A stretch of DNA of 47,901 bases from Alistipes sp. (GTDB taxonomy: Bacteria > Bacteroidota > Bacteroidia > Bacteroidales > Rikenellaceae): the NCBI GenBank assembly GCA_017546725.1, contig JAFYRX010000064.1, forward strand, positions 1 to 47,901. Reading direction: 5' to 3'. A program made the translations under genes and the position numbers. This document shows positions 1 through 8,352 of this stretch, piece after piece. Positions within the stretch are counted from its first letter, which is position 1; every line of letters begins with the position of its first letter. A model generated the notes under the pieces. It did not search any database. It worked only from the letters and a program-made list of their open reading frames with translations, and was not told where the DNA came from.

Positions 1-22
1 CGAGTGACGGAGGAGTCTGTAA
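1..22 (-). repeat. Repeat A copy 1 (cut by window edge)
   Basis: Reverse complement of the start of repeat A, ending in GGAGGAGTCTGTAA. The rest lies outside the window. Confidence 0.75.
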
Positions 23-40
23 CACAACCTCACTTTCCCA

Positions 41-256
41 AATTAATCCACTTCGTGTCTTTTTCACCTTTTTAGCCGTAAAAAGGTGAGTAAAAAACGG
101 CGCGGTGATAAATTTTAGGGGCTAACCGAATAAATTTCCTAAAACGGATGCATTCGCACTTTTACTTCGTGAAAAGGTCTCCGTTTTTTAACGGAAATTT
201 CTCCGCTTATCCTTTTTCCTAAAATTCATCTGCCGCGGATAGGCTTCGCACGGTAA
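41..256 (-). repeat. Repeat B copy 1, structured element of about 215 bp
   Basis: Reverse-strand copy of the large repeat B. It contains the terminal hairpin at 65-88 (arms CACCTTTTTA and TAAAAAGGTG) and the long stem arms around GATAAATTTTAGG. It lies downstream of ftsL on the same strand. With A1 and A2 it fills the 386 bases before the window edge, and no gene is seen there. Confidence 0.85.
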
Positions 257-286
257 TTTTTTATTTATCTTTCCTCTTTTATCTAT

Positions 287-347
287 TTCCTCCTCTAAGT
301 TAGAGGAGGTGGCACTCGCCCCAAGCGAGTGACGAAGGAGTCTGTAA
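287..347 (-). repeat. Repeat A copy 2
   Basis: Reverse-strand A repeat. Outer arms CCTCCTCTAA and TTAGAGGAGG, inner arms CACTCGC and GCGAGTG. The orientation follows the minus-strand gene that precedes it. Confidence 0.85.
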
Positions 348-386
348 AACTTAAAACTCAATTTTGAATTTTGAATCTTGAATTTC

Positions 387-905
387 TCAATCCTCAACCA
401 CCTCTTTGGTCTTTTTGGGGTCTTGCAGATTGATGCCACGTCGTTGCAACTCCTCGCGGATGGCGGCGTGGGTGGTCTTGCCATACAACTGCTCCTGCAA
501 ACGTATTGAGCGCTCACGCACCAACTGCACCTCACGCTCGACACGCGAATAACGCAGGTCGGCATACAAGGCCGTAAACATCACGAAGATGCTCACGAAA
601 CACATCACCGCGATGGCTATCAAGTAGGAGTAGTTGGCCTTGACGCTGCTCGTCACGAGGATATTACCCGAAAACAACTGCCAGAACAGACGTGAGCGGC
701 GACGTTGCTTCTTCACGGCTTCGGCCTGCTCGCGCTCCTGCTCCTCACGCACCTGCTCCTTATCGGCCTCGATGTCTTCGTCGGCCTCGCCGCTCTGGAT
801 GCGCAACACCTCACGACGAACTCGGCGGCGGAACTCCTCGTCCTCAGCCAAGCGGCGCAACTCCTCCTCGGTTAGAGGATTAAATTCATCGTCTTGAGGT
901 CTCAT
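387..905 (-). CDS. FtsL-like cell division membrane protein
   Basis: 172-residue bitopic protein. Residues 1-90 are charged and mostly Glu/Arg/Lys-rich, 93-114 form one hydrophobic segment, and 118-142 are a heptad-like Arg/Glu/Leu helix that would form a periplasmic coiled coil. This topology, together with its position 55 bases downstream of rsmH on the same strand, matches the FtsL-like proteins of Bacteroidota division clusters, which bridge FtsB/FtsQ to the FtsW/FtsI synthase. FtsL sequences are poorly conserved, so the assignment rests on topology and neighbourhood. Normally ftsI follows directly; here repeats fill at least the next 386 bases. Confidence 0.75.
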   Translation of the reverse strand: MRPQDDEFNPLTEEELRRLAEDEEFRRRVRREVLRIQSGEADEDIEADKEQVREEQEREQAEAVKKQRRRSRLFWQLFSGNILVTSSVKANYSYLIAIAVMCFVSIFVMFTALYADLRYSRVEREVQLVRERSIRLQEQLYGKTTHAAIREELQRRGINLQDPKKTKEVVED

Positions 906-960
906 AACTTTGTTTACTTTTATTGAGTCAATTTAACGGCGGAATCTATCAATCCCTACT

Positions 961-1875
961 CTATAATTTTGCAGCGGCACGCAACTTTGCCGAGCGTGAA
1001 CGGGGATTACGCTCCACCTCCTCGGGCGTGGGAACGACCACCTTGCGCGTAACAATCTCGAAGGGAGTCTGCGCACGACCAAAGAAGTCGCTCTCGACCT
1101 TACCCTCGAAGTTACCGCTACGCATAAAGTTCTTCACCAATCTATCCTCCAGCGAGTGGTATGATATAACCACCAGACGGCCACCCGGCTTGAGTAACTT
1201 GAGCGACTGCTCCAGAGCCATCTTCAGCGCCTCCATCTCGCCATTGACCTCGATGCGCAGAGCCTGAAAGAGTTTGGTCAGGAACTTCGACTCGTCACGC
1301 TTGGGGGTACAGGGCTTGACAGCCTCGACCAATTCGCGGGTAGTGGTGATGGGTTGCTGCTCGCGAGCACGGACAATGCACGAGGCTATCTTCCACGTTG
1401 TATCCAACTCGCCATACTCCTTGAAGATGCGGCCCAATGTCTCGGCATCGTAGTTATTGACCACATCGGCTGCGGTACGACCGCCACGCTGATTCATACG
1501 CATATCGAGCGGGCCATCGCCACGGAACGAGAAGCCTCGCTCGGCGGCATCGAAGTGGTGCGACGAGACACCCAAGTCGGCCAGCACGCCATCCACCTGC
1601 TCGACTCCACGCAGGCGCATAGCACCACGCAGAAAGCGGAAGTTGCTCTCGACATAGTTGAAACGCTCATCGTCGGGGGCATTGGCAAGCGTATCGCGGT
1701 CCTGGTCGAAGGAGTACAACTGCCCCTTGGGGCCCAACTTCGAGAGTATATGGCGCGAGTGTCCTCCACCGCCAAAGGTGAGGTCGCAATAGATGCCGTC
1801 GGGCTTGATGTCGAGCAACGAAACCGACTCCTCGAGGAGCACCGAAACGTGGTATGTATTGTCGTTTGAGGGCAT
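961..1875 (-). CDS. rsmH: 16S rRNA (cytosine(1402)-N(4))-methyltransferase
   Basis: 304-residue SAM-dependent methyltransferase (RsmH/MraW) that methylates N4 of C1402 in the 16S rRNA P site. The start HVSVLLEES, the SAM-binding loop TFGGGGHSRHIL near residue 34, the segment GVLADLGVSSHHFD near residue 97 and the C-terminal ISYHSLEDRLVKNF motif are all present. Length is normal for the family. It is the first gene of a minus-strand pair with the ftsL-like gene. mraZ, the usual upstream neighbour, is absent; the divergent gene is guaB. Confidence 0.97.
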   Translation of the reverse strand: MPSNDNTYHVSVLLEESVSLLDIKPDGIYCDLTFGGGGHSRHILSKLGPKGQLYSFDQDRDTLANAPDDERFNYVESNFRFLRGAMRLRGVEQVDGVLADLGVSSHHFDAAERGFSFRGDGPLDMRMNQRGGRTAADVVNNYDAETLGRIFKEYGELDTTWKIASCIVRAREQQPITTTRELVEAVKPCTPKRDESKFLTKLFQALRIEVNGEMEALKMALEQSLKLLKPGGRLVVISYHSLEDRLVKNFMRSGNFEGKVESDFFGRAQTPFEIVTRKVVVPTPEEVERNPRSRSAKLRAAAKL

Positions 1876-2011
1876 ATTCCTAATTATATTCCTTTTTTAT
1901 ATATAAATTTGGGGGTAAAGTTACAGATTTTGCCGCAAAACTCGGTAATAATATTCGGGATATTTATTAACAATTTCGAAAAAACAACTGTGGAGTGACG
2001 TTTTTATATTA

Positions 2012-2061
2012 ACAGACTCCTCCGTCGCTAAAGCGACACCTCCTCTAACTTAGAGGAGGAA
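2012..2061 (+). repeat. Repeat A copy 3
   Basis: ACAGACTCCTCC, inner arms GTCGCT and AGCGAC, then outer arms CCTCCTCTAA and TTAGAGGAGG. Sits about 155 bases before the guaB start. Confidence 0.85.
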
Positions 2062-2161
2062 TTATTTACCTATAAAGACTCTGTTGAGCGACGTAGAGAA
2101 ACAAAAATTATCGCGCAAAAACCTATTGCAGCAAAAAGGAACGAAATTTTGAATTTTGAAT

Positions 2162-2192
2162 TTTGAATTATGAATTTTTATCTCTATCTTTG
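2162..2192 (+). promoter_or_regulatory. guaB promoter
   Basis: TTTG at 2162-2165, a 19-base spacer, then TATCTTTG at 2185-2192. This matches the Bacteroidota sigma-ABfr consensus (TTTG, then TAnnTTTG). The expected transcript start is about 2198, giving a leader of roughly 20 bases. Confidence 0.7.
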
Positions 2193-2216
2193 TGCGCAAC
2201 AAAAACCCGAAGAATT

Positions 2217-3689
2217 ATGTCGTTCATAAATGAAAGGGTACAATCGATGGGCCTCACCTTCGATGATGTGTTGCTCGTACCCGCCTACTCAGAAGTTCTG
2301 CCGCGTACAGTCTCTACCGAGACCCGTTTTTCGCGCAATATCAAATTGAACATACCTATCGTCTCTGCCGCAATGGATACCGTTACGGAGGCTCCGTTGG
2401 CTATCGCATTGGCTCGTGAGGGAGGTATTGGTGTAATCCACAAGAATATGTCTATCGCCGAGCAGGCTGCGCACGTGCGTCGTGTAAAGCGTGCCGAGAG
2501 TGGTATGATATATGACCCCATCACTATCACCAAGGAGCAGACCGTAGGTGATGCGCTCAAACTTATGCACGACAACAAAATCGGCGGCATCCCCGTTGTC
2601 GATGAGCAGAATATGCTTATCGGTATCGTGACAAACCGCGACTTGCGTTTCCAGCGCGATATGGATTGCCTGATTGAGGAGGTGATGACCAAGGACAATA
2701 TCATCACAACTCACTCTACAGAGTTGGAGAAGGCATCGGAGATTTTGCTCAAGAACAAAATCGAGAAGTTGCCCGTAGTGGATGACAACGGCAAACTCAT
2801 CGGTTTGATTACTTATAAGGATATCACAAAGATTAAGGACCACCCCAACGCTTGCAAGGACTCGAAGGGTCGCTTGCGTGTAGCCGCAGGTGTGGGTATC
2901 ACTCCCGACGTGTTGGACCGCGTGAAGGCTTTGGTTGCCGAGAGCGTAGATGCTATCGTATTGGATTCGGCTCACGGCCACTCAAAGAATATCATCACTA
3001 CGCTGAAGAACGTGAAGGCTCACTACCCCGAGTTGGATGTTGTGGTAGGTAACATCGCTACAGCCGAGGCTGCCAAGATGTTGGTGGAGGCAGGTGCTGA
3101 CGGTGTGAAGGTGGGTATCGGTCCAGGTTCAATCTGCACAACTCGTATTATCGCAGGTGTGGGTGTGCCTCAACTTACAGCAATCTACGACTGTGCATCG
3201 GCTATCAAGGGCAGCGGTGTTCCCGTAATCGCTGACGGTGGTTTGCGTTACTCGGGCGACTGCGTGAAGGCTTTGGCCGCAGGTGGCGATTGCGTGATGG
3301 TTGGCTCGATGTTTGCAGGCACCGAGGAGTCTCCTGGCGAGACTATTATATATAATGGCCGTAAGTTCAAGACTTACCGTGGTATGGGTTCTATCGACGC
3401 TATGAAGGCTGGTTCGAGTGACCGTTACTTCCAGGGTGGCGAGAAGAACGATATGAAACTCGTTCCCGAGGGTATCGTAGGTCGCGTACCGTTCAAGGGC
3501 TCATTGAGCGAGACTGTGTATCAGTTGGTAGGTGGTATCCGCGCAGGTATGGGTTACTGCGGAGCAAACACCATCGCTCTGTTGCAGCAGGCCAAGTTCG
3601 TACAGATTACATCGAACGGTGTGGTCGAGAATCACCCGCACGATATAACAATCACGCGTGAAACTCCTAACTACTCACGCGGAGAGTAA
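2217..3689 (+). CDS. guaB: IMP dehydrogenase
   Basis: 490 residues from the ATG at 2217. An upstream in-frame TTG at 2163 overlaps the promoter and is rejected. Catalyses the NAD-dependent oxidation of IMP to XMP, the first committed step to GMP. A TIM-barrel is split by two CBS domains at about residues 100-215. The catalytic loop [11 protein letters not shown] (Cys307) and the flap segment near [11 protein letters not shown] are intact. Product feeds the GMP synthase encoded about 530 bases downstream, from which it is separated by a terminator and a GIY-YIG element. Confidence 0.98.
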   Translation: MSFINERVQSMGLTFDDVLLVPAYSEVLPRTVSTETRFSRNIKLNIPIVSAAMDTVTEAPLAIALAREGGIGVIHKNMSIAEQAAHVRRVKRAESGMIYDPITITKEQTVGDALKLMHDNKIGGIPVVDEQNMLIGIVTNRDLRFQRDMDCLIEEVMTKDNIITTHSTELEKASEILLKNKIEKLPVVDDNGKLIGLITYKDITKIKDHPNACKDSKGRLRVAAGVGITPDVLDRVKALVAESVDAIVLDSAHGHSKNIITTLKNVKAHYPELDVVVGNIATAEAAKMLVEAGADGVKVGIGPGSICTTRIIAGVGVPQLTAIYDCASAIKGSGVPVIADGGLRYSGDCVKALAAGGDCVMVGSMFAGTEESPGETIIYNGRKFKTYRGMGSIDAMKAGSSDRYFQGGEKNDMKLVPEGIVGRVPFKGSLSETVYQLVGGIRAGMGYCGANTIALLQQAKFVQITSNGVVENHPHDITITRETPNYSRGE

Positions 3690-3693
3690 AACT

Positions 3694-3731
3694 TAAGGCT
3701 CGCCACGCACTCACGCGGGCGGGCCTTTTTT
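3694..3731 (+). terminator. Rho-independent terminator after guaB
   Basis: GC-rich hairpin (AAGGCTCGCC with GGGCGGGCCTT) followed by a T run, starting 5 bases after the guaB stop. Confidence 0.8.
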
Positions 3732-3761
3732 GACAAATCCACATATAGTGGATATAAATTA

Positions 3762-3803
3762 ACGTCATTCCCCGGAGGGCGAAGCCCGACGATGGGAATC
3801 TAC
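3762..3803 (-). repeat. D repeat copy, left end of GIY-YIG element
   Basis: Hairpin-forming end with the constant edge CGTCATTCC and GGGAATC. It is oriented opposite to most D copies in the window. Confidence 0.75.
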
Positions 3804-3822
3804 CTTATACTAAAATTGGAGT

Positions 3823-4101
3823 ATGGAGAAGTCGTATGTCTATATGCTCACTAATCAAGATAACGATGTTCTCTACACGGGGGTGACGAGTAATTTATCA
3901 CAACGCATTATGCAACATCGTGATAAACGATATGGCGGATTTACTGCTAAATATAATGTGACGAAGTTGGTCTATTTTGAGGAGTTGCCCTCTATTACCG
4001 ACGCTATTTTTAGGGAGACACGTATTAAGCAATTACCTCGCCGAAGAAAGGATTTAATGATTGAGAGGATTAATCCTTTTTGGAAGGAGTTGATGCCATA
4101 A
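3823..4101 (+). CDS. Single-domain GIY-YIG nuclease (COG2827/UvrC N-terminal type)
   Basis: 92-residue protein that consists of one GIY-YIG domain: VYM near residue 6, YTGV near residue 18, the catalytic Arg in LSQRIMQHR near residue 28, and the metal-binding Glu in IFRETRIKQ near residue 64, followed by a basic RRRK patch. Proteins of this kind cut DNA by one metal-ion chemistry, but the small COG2827 members have no settled cellular role. The gene starts 19 bases inside the left inverted repeat and ends about 40 bases before the right one, so it appears to be the cargo or the driver of the repeat pair. Confidence 0.88.
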   Translation: MEKSYVYMLTNQDNDVLYTGVTSNLSQRIMQHRDKRYGGFTAKYNVTKLVYFEELPSITDAIFRETRIKQLPRRRKDLMIERINPFWKELMP

Positions 4102-4140
4102 GGAGAGTAAACAGATTTGCTCCCTGTGGAATAAAAGGTT

Positions 4141-4182
4141 GATTCCCATCGTCGGCAACAAGTTGCCTCCGGGGAATGACGT
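4141..4182 (+). repeat. D repeat copy, right end of GIY-YIG element
   Basis: Starts GATTCCCATCGTCGG and ends CCTCCGGGGAATGACGT. It is the inverted partner of 3762-3803. Confidence 0.75.
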
Positions 4183-4220
4183 AGTTGAATTTATTAAAAA
4201 TTTAAAACTATACAAAGACA

Positions 4221-5528
4221 ATGAAACAGGATATGATTGTTATTTTGGATTTGGGTAGCCACGAGAATACCGTGCTGGCCAGAGCCATCCGTGCATTGGG
4301 TGTTTACAGCGAGATTTACCCACACGACATCACTGCTGCAGAGTTGAAGGCTCTGCCCAACGTTAAGGGTGTAATCATCAATGGTGGCCCCAACAACGTA
4401 ATCGACGGCGTGGAGATTGACGTTCTGCCCGAGATTTATGAGGCTGGATTCCCCGTAATGGCCGCTGGCCACGCAAAGGCATTGTGCGAGGTTAAGTTGG
4501 AGCAGTTCACCGACGACGAGGAGGCTATCAAGGCTGCCGTTAAGTCGTTCGTGTTCGACACTTGCAAGGCCGAGGCCAACTGGAATATGAAGAACTTCGT
4601 GAACGACCAGGTGGAACTTATCCGTCAGCAGGTGGGCGACAAGAAGGTGTTGTTGGCCTTGTCAGGCGGTGTGGATTCATCGGTTGTAGCAGCCCTCTTG
4701 TTGAAGGCTATCGGTAACAACCTCGTATGCGTTCACGTTAATCACGGTTTGATGCGTAAGGGCGAGTCGGAGGCTGTTGTAGAGGTATTCGGCAAGCAGT
4801 TGTGCGCCAACCTTGTATATGTTGACGCTACGGAGCGCTTCCTCACAAAGTTGGAGGGCGTTGAGGACCCCGAGCAGAAGCGTAAGATTATCGGTGGCGA
4901 GTTCATCCGCGTATTCGAGGAGGAGGCACGCAAGTTGGACGGCATCGACTTCTTGGGCCAGGGTACAATCTATCCCGACATCGTCGAGAGCGGTACAAAG
5001 ACTGCCAAGATGGTGAAGTCACACCACAACGTAGGTGGTCTGCCCGAGGATATGAAGTTCGGCTTGGTAGAGCCTTTGAAGCAACTCTTCAAGGACGAGG
5101 TTCGTGCCTGCGGTGTAGAGTTGGGCTTGCCCTACGAGATGGTTTACCGTCAGCCGTTCCCCGGACCGGGCTTGGGCGTACGTTGCTTGGGCGCAATCAC
5201 ACGCGACCGTTTGGAGGCTGTTCGTGAGTCTGACGCTATCTTGCGCGAGGAGTTCGCAAAGGCAGGCTTGGACAAGAAGGTATGGCAGTACTTCACTGTA
5301 GTGCCCGACTTCAAGTCGGTAGGTGTGCGCAACAACGCACGTTCATACGACTGGCCTGTAATCATCCGCGCCGTGAACACTATCGACGCAATGACAGCCA
5401 CCATCGAGCACATCGACTGGGAGATTTTGGACCGTATCACAAAGCGTATCTTGGACGAGGTTCCGACCGTCAACCGCGTATGCTACGATATGTCACCCAA
5501 ACCCAGCGCCACAATCGAGTGGGAATAG
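4221..5528 (+). CDS. guaA: GMP synthase with degenerate, shortened glutaminase domain
   Basis: 435 residues, against about 510 in usual GuaA. The ATP-pyrophosphatase half is complete: PP-loop LSGGVDSS (residues 147-154), the C-terminal dimerization part with RQPFPGPGLGVRCLG and the C-terminal KPSATIEWE. It adenylates XMP and aminates it to GMP. The N-terminal class I amidotransferase starts normally (ILDLGSHENTVLARAIRALG), but the nucleophile segment, normally GICYG, reads AAGHA near residue 82. About 80 following residues, which should include the catalytic His and Glu, are missing. It probably uses free ammonia or a partner glutaminase (inference). The frame is open and no frameshift is visible. 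Confidence 0.93.
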   Translation: MKQDMIVILDLGSHENTVLARAIRALGVYSEIYPHDITAAELKALPNVKGVIINGGPNNVIDGVEIDVLPEIYEAGFPVMAAGHAKALCEVKLEQFTDDEEAIKAAVKSFVFDTCKAEANWNMKNFVNDQVELIRQQVGDKKVLLALSGGVDSSVVAALLLKAIGNNLVCVHVNHGLMRKGESEAVVEVFGKQLCANLVYVDATERFLTKLEGVEDPEQKRKIIGGEFIRVFEEEARKLDGIDFLGQGTIYPDIVESGTKTAKMVKSHHNVGGLPEDMKFGLVEPLKQLFKDEVRACGVELGLPYEMVYRQPFPGPGLGVRCLGAITRDRLEAVRESDAILREEFAKAGLDKKVWQYFTVVPDFKSVGVRNNARSYDWPVIIRAVNTIDAMTATIEHIDWEILDRITKRILDEVPTVNRVCYDMSPKPSATIEWE

Positions 5529-5552
5529 TAATATCTTGAAAATAAGATAATT

Positions 5553-5588
5553 AAATCGGTTTCGAGAATCCTCGGGACCGATTTTTTA
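5553..5588 (+). terminator. Terminator after guaA
   Basis: Hairpin with arms AAATCGGT and ACCGATTT plus an inner TCGAG/CTCGG pairing, followed by seven T bases. It starts 25 bases after the guaA stop. Confidence 0.85.
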
Positions 5589-5636
5589 TTTTTGAGTTTT
5601 GAGGGGAATGAAATATTATATTTCAATATAATTACC

Positions 5637-5644
5637 TATCTTTG
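5637..5644 (+). promoter_or_regulatory. Promoter -7 element of the uvrD-type helicase gene
   Basis: TATCTTTG ends only four bases before the ATG at 5649. In this promoter class transcription begins about five bases after the element, so the mRNA would be leaderless. No clear TTTG -33 element is seen. Confidence 0.55.
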
Positions 5645-5648
5645 CATT

Positions 5649-8180
5649 ATGGAATCGACAATACTTCAAGGATTAAATAAGGCTCAATATGATGCGGTGG
5701 TGAACTACGAGAAGCCGTCGCTTATTATTGCGGGTGCGGGCTCGGGAAAGACGCGCGTGCTCACATCGCGCATTGCATATATGTTGGAGCAGGGCATAAA
5801 GCCCTGGAACATCTTGGCGCTGACCTTTACAAACAAGGCGGCCGAGCAGATGCGCTCACGCATCGAGCAGATGGTGGGCCCGACAGCACGACACATTCGT
5901 ATGGGTACGTTTCACTCTGTATTTTCGCGCATCCTGCGTGAGAATGCCGAGCGCATAGGCTTTACGCAGAGTTACACCATCTATGAACCGTCGGATTGCA
6001 AGAACCTCATCAAGACAATCTGCAAGGAGATGGGCTTGGGTGACGACAAGTACAAGCCCACGAAGGTGCTTTCGCGCATCTCGTTTGCCAAGAACTGTTT
6101 GGTGACGCCAGGGGCCTATGTGGCAAACTCAACATACGCCACCGAGGATAGGCAGATGCAGATGCCACGCTTTGGTGAGATATATGTGGAGTACTGCCGT
6201 CGCTGCAAGCAGAACGGCTCAATGGATTTTGACGACCTGCTGTTGCAGACCAACATCCTGCTACGCGACTGCCCCGATGTGTTGGAGCAGTATCAGCGAT
6301 TGTTTGAGTACATCCTGGTCGATGAGTATCAGGACACCAACTATGCGCAGTACATTATCATCCGCCGCCTATCGCAGTTGCACGGCCGTGTGTGCGTCGT
6401 GGGTGATGATGCGCAGAGTATCTACTCGTTCCGAGGGGCGAAAATCGAGAATATCCTCTCGTTCCGCAACGACTACCCGCAGGCCCTGACCTTCAAGTTG
6501 GAGCAGAACTATCGCTCGACGCAGACCATCGTAAATGCCGCCAACTCGGTAATCGAGCGCAACTCACGCCGTATGGACAAGAAGTGTTTCTCGGCAGGAG
6601 ATGAGGGTGAGAAGATTCACATCGTACGCTCATACACCGACCGCGAGGAGGCTGACGACATAGCCAACGCTCTGCGTGACCGCATCCGCCAGACGGGTGA
6701 TGGCTGGAACGAGGTGGCCATACTCTACCGCACAAACAACCAATCGGCTGTGATGGAGACCGCCCTGCGCCGACGTGGCATCCCATATCGCATCTACAAG
6801 GGAAGTTCGTTCTACGACCACAAGGAGATACGCGATATGTTAGCCTACATACGCCTGATAATCAACCCCAAAGATGACGAGGCGCTGAAGCGCGTAATCA
6901 ACTACCCCGCACGAGGCATAGGCGATACGACGGTTAGTCGCATCGAGCAGTTGGCGCGTGAGCGAGGTCAGTCGATGTGGGAGGCGATAGATGCCCTGGT
7001 GGCCGAGGCTGCCACGTTGGGTGACCCTATGCAGAAGACCATAGCCCGCAAGGTGACAGAGTTTGTAAACCTCATCCGCTCGTTGGGCGACGTACGCCGC
7101 GAGAAGGGGCTCTACGACTTCGGTTTGGAGGTGGCATCACGTTCGGGCATCCTGGCATCGTACCGTGCCGACAACACCCCCGAATCGACCAGTGCAGTGG
7201 ACAACATCGAGGAGTTGTTGAACTCGATGCAACTCTTCACCGAGCAGTGCGAAGCCGAGATTCGTGCGGGCGAGCGTGAGGAGGAAAACAAGCCCACGAT
7301 AGAGGAGTGGTTGCAGAATATTATGCTCCTGACCGATATGGACAACAAGGAGGAGGACGGCTCGGACGACAAGGTGACGTTGATGACCGTACACTCAGCC
7401 AAGGGATTGGAGTACAAATACATATACATAGTAGGTTGCGAGGAGCGATTGTTCCCCTCGGAGCGTGCTATGGAGTCTCCCGACGGCTTGGAGGAGGAGC
7501 GACGACTATTCTATGTAGCCCTCACACGCGCCAAGGCCGAGGCTACTTTATCCTACTGCGAGATGCGTTTCAAGTGGGGTAATATGGAGTTCTCGTCACC
7601 GAGCCGATTCTTGCAGGAGATTGACACGCAGTATGTGGACTGCGACGAAGATTTGCGCCGTCCGCAACGACGCAACACAGGCGATAGCGACTCCGACGGA
7701 GCACTTACTGGCCGTATGGGTAACTTCTCGCGCGGGGGATATGGTAACAGCGGCTACGGAGGTAATGGTTATGGTTCACGCGGAGCGGGCAGCAGCATAG
7801 GAGGCGGAGCAAGTCGCAACGCCAAAGGCAATACCGCCATCGAGGAGTTGCGCCAGCGATTCGACTACCGCTTCAAGCAGCAGCGTGATGAGCGTGCAGC
7901 AGGTGTAAAGCAAGCACCCGACCCACGTCTTGTACAGCAACCCGTCGCAACTCGTTCTACCGAGGGTATGCGCCGCATAACTCCCTCTGCATCAGGCAGT
8001 GCAGCACCGCTGGGCCCCTGCGCCTATGAGGTGGGCAACCGAGTGGAGCACCCGAAGTTCGGAGTCGGAATCGTGGCCCGCATAGAGCAGATGGCCGAGG
8101 ATTATAAATTGGTGGTGGACTTCGGGCAGTACGGCGAAAAGACGCTGTTGGCAAAGTTTGCAAAACTGACGAAGTTGTAG
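5649..8180 (+). CDS. UvrD/PcrA-type superfamily 1 DNA helicase
   Basis: 843 residues from the ATG at 5649, which is the only start that keeps the Q motif (LNKAQYDAV) near the N terminus. ATP-driven 3'-5' helicase of repair and replication restart. Motif I AGAGSGKT (28-35), motif Ia LTFTNKAA, motif II VDEYQDT (224-230), motif III GDDAQSIYSFRGA, motif IV LEQNYRS, motif V TVHSAKGLEYKYI and motif VI VALTRAKA are all intact. A Gly/Ser/Tyr/Arg-rich linker follows the core near residue 710-740. A terminal Tudor-like domain (YEVGNRVEHPKFGVGIV) matches the RNA polymerase-binding tail of PcrA/UvrD. It stands alone between the guaA terminator and a repeat block. Confidence 0.95.
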   Translation: MESTILQGLNKAQYDAVVNYEKPSLIIAGAGSGKTRVLTSRIAYMLEQGIKPWNILALTFTNKAAEQMRSRIEQMVGPTARHIRMGTFHSVFSRILRENAERIGFTQSYTIYEPSDCKNLIKTICKEMGLGDDKYKPTKVLSRISFAKNCLVTPGAYVANSTYATEDRQMQMPRFGEIYVEYCRRCKQNGSMDFDDLLLQTNILLRDCPDVLEQYQRLFEYILVDEYQDTNYAQYIIIRRLSQLHGRVCVVGDDAQSIYSFRGAKIENILSFRNDYPQALTFKLEQNYRSTQTIVNAANSVIERNSRRMDKKCFSAGDEGEKIHIVRSYTDREEADDIANALRDRIRQTGDGWNEVAILYRTNNQSAVMETALRRRGIPYRIYKGSSFYDHKEIRDMLAYIRLIINPKDDEALKRVINYPARGIGDTTVSRIEQLARERGQSMWEAIDALVAEAATLGDPMQKTIARKVTEFVNLIRSLGDVRREKGLYDFGLEVASRSGILASYRADNTPESTSAVDNIEELLNSMQLFTEQCEAEIRAGEREEENKPTIEEWLQNIMLLTDMDNKEEDGSDDKVTLMTVHSAKGLEYKYIYIVGCEERLFPSERAMESPDGLEEERRLFYVALTRAKAEATLSYCEMRFKWGNMEFSSPSRFLQEIDTQYVDCDEDLRRPQRRNTGDSDSDGALTGRMGNFSRGGYGNSGYGGNGYGSRGAGSSIGGGASRNAKGNTAIEELRQRFDYRFKQQRDERAAGVKQAPDPRLVQQPVATRSTEGMRRITPSASGSAAPLGPCAYEVGNRVEHPKFGVGIVARIEQMAEDYKLVVDFGQYGEKTLLAKFAKLTKL

Positions 8181-8214
8181 AGAGCGGGAGTTTTTGAATT
8201 CAAAATGCAAAATT

Positions 8215-8275
8215 GACAGACTCCTCCGTCACTCGCTACGCGAGTGCCACCTCCTCTAACGCAAGAGGAGGAATT
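8215..8275 (+). repeat. Repeat A copy 4
   Basis: Inner arms CACTCGC and GCGAGTG; the outer stem loop reads AACGCA in place of the AACTT type. Confidence 0.85.
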
Positions 8276-8293
8276 TGTTGGACTCCCAATATT

Positions 8294-8340
8294 AGAGACT
8301 CCAATCATCACTCACTAATGTTCGTGATGTGGAGTGACGT
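8294..8340 (+). repeat. D repeat copy
   Basis: Constant edges AGAGACTCCAATC and GTGGAGTGACGT around an inner stem CATCAC/GTGATG. Confidence 0.75.
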
Positions 8341-8352
8341 GAAAGGCAAAAT

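Larger units (their letters stand above)
1876..2216. other. Divergent intergenic region rsmH/guaB
   Basis: 341 bases between divergent genes. It holds a partial D-repeat end (GTGGAGTGACGT near 1990-2001), repeat A copy 3, an AT-rich run of TTTTGAATTTTGAATT units and the guaB promoter. No ORF is supported. Confidence 0.7.
3762..4182 (+). mobile_element. Candidate GIY-YIG element with terminal inverted repeats
   Basis: A 421-bp unit bounded by inverted repeats. The left end starts ACGTCATTCCCCGGAGG and ends CCGACGATGGGAATC. The right end is the exact reverse complement of both blocks and differs only in the short middle segment. The two ends are type D repeats. The interior is almost entirely the small GIY-YIG gene. 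It lies between guaB and guaA. Mobility is inference from structure; target duplication is not obvious beyond the ACGT ends. Confidence 0.6.

Noticed and set aside
188-565. 125-codon minus-strand frame at the left end
   Set aside because: It overlaps repeats A and B and the ftsL-like gene in another frame; composition is not protein-like.
961-1267. Plus-strand frames inside rsmH (923-1267 and 1354-1869)
   Set aside because: They are shadows of the well-supported minus-strand rsmH.
2163-2216. 18-residue upstream extension of guaB from a TTG codon
   Set aside because: The extension overlaps the promoter and predicted transcript start; SFINERVQ... from 2217 is the normal start.
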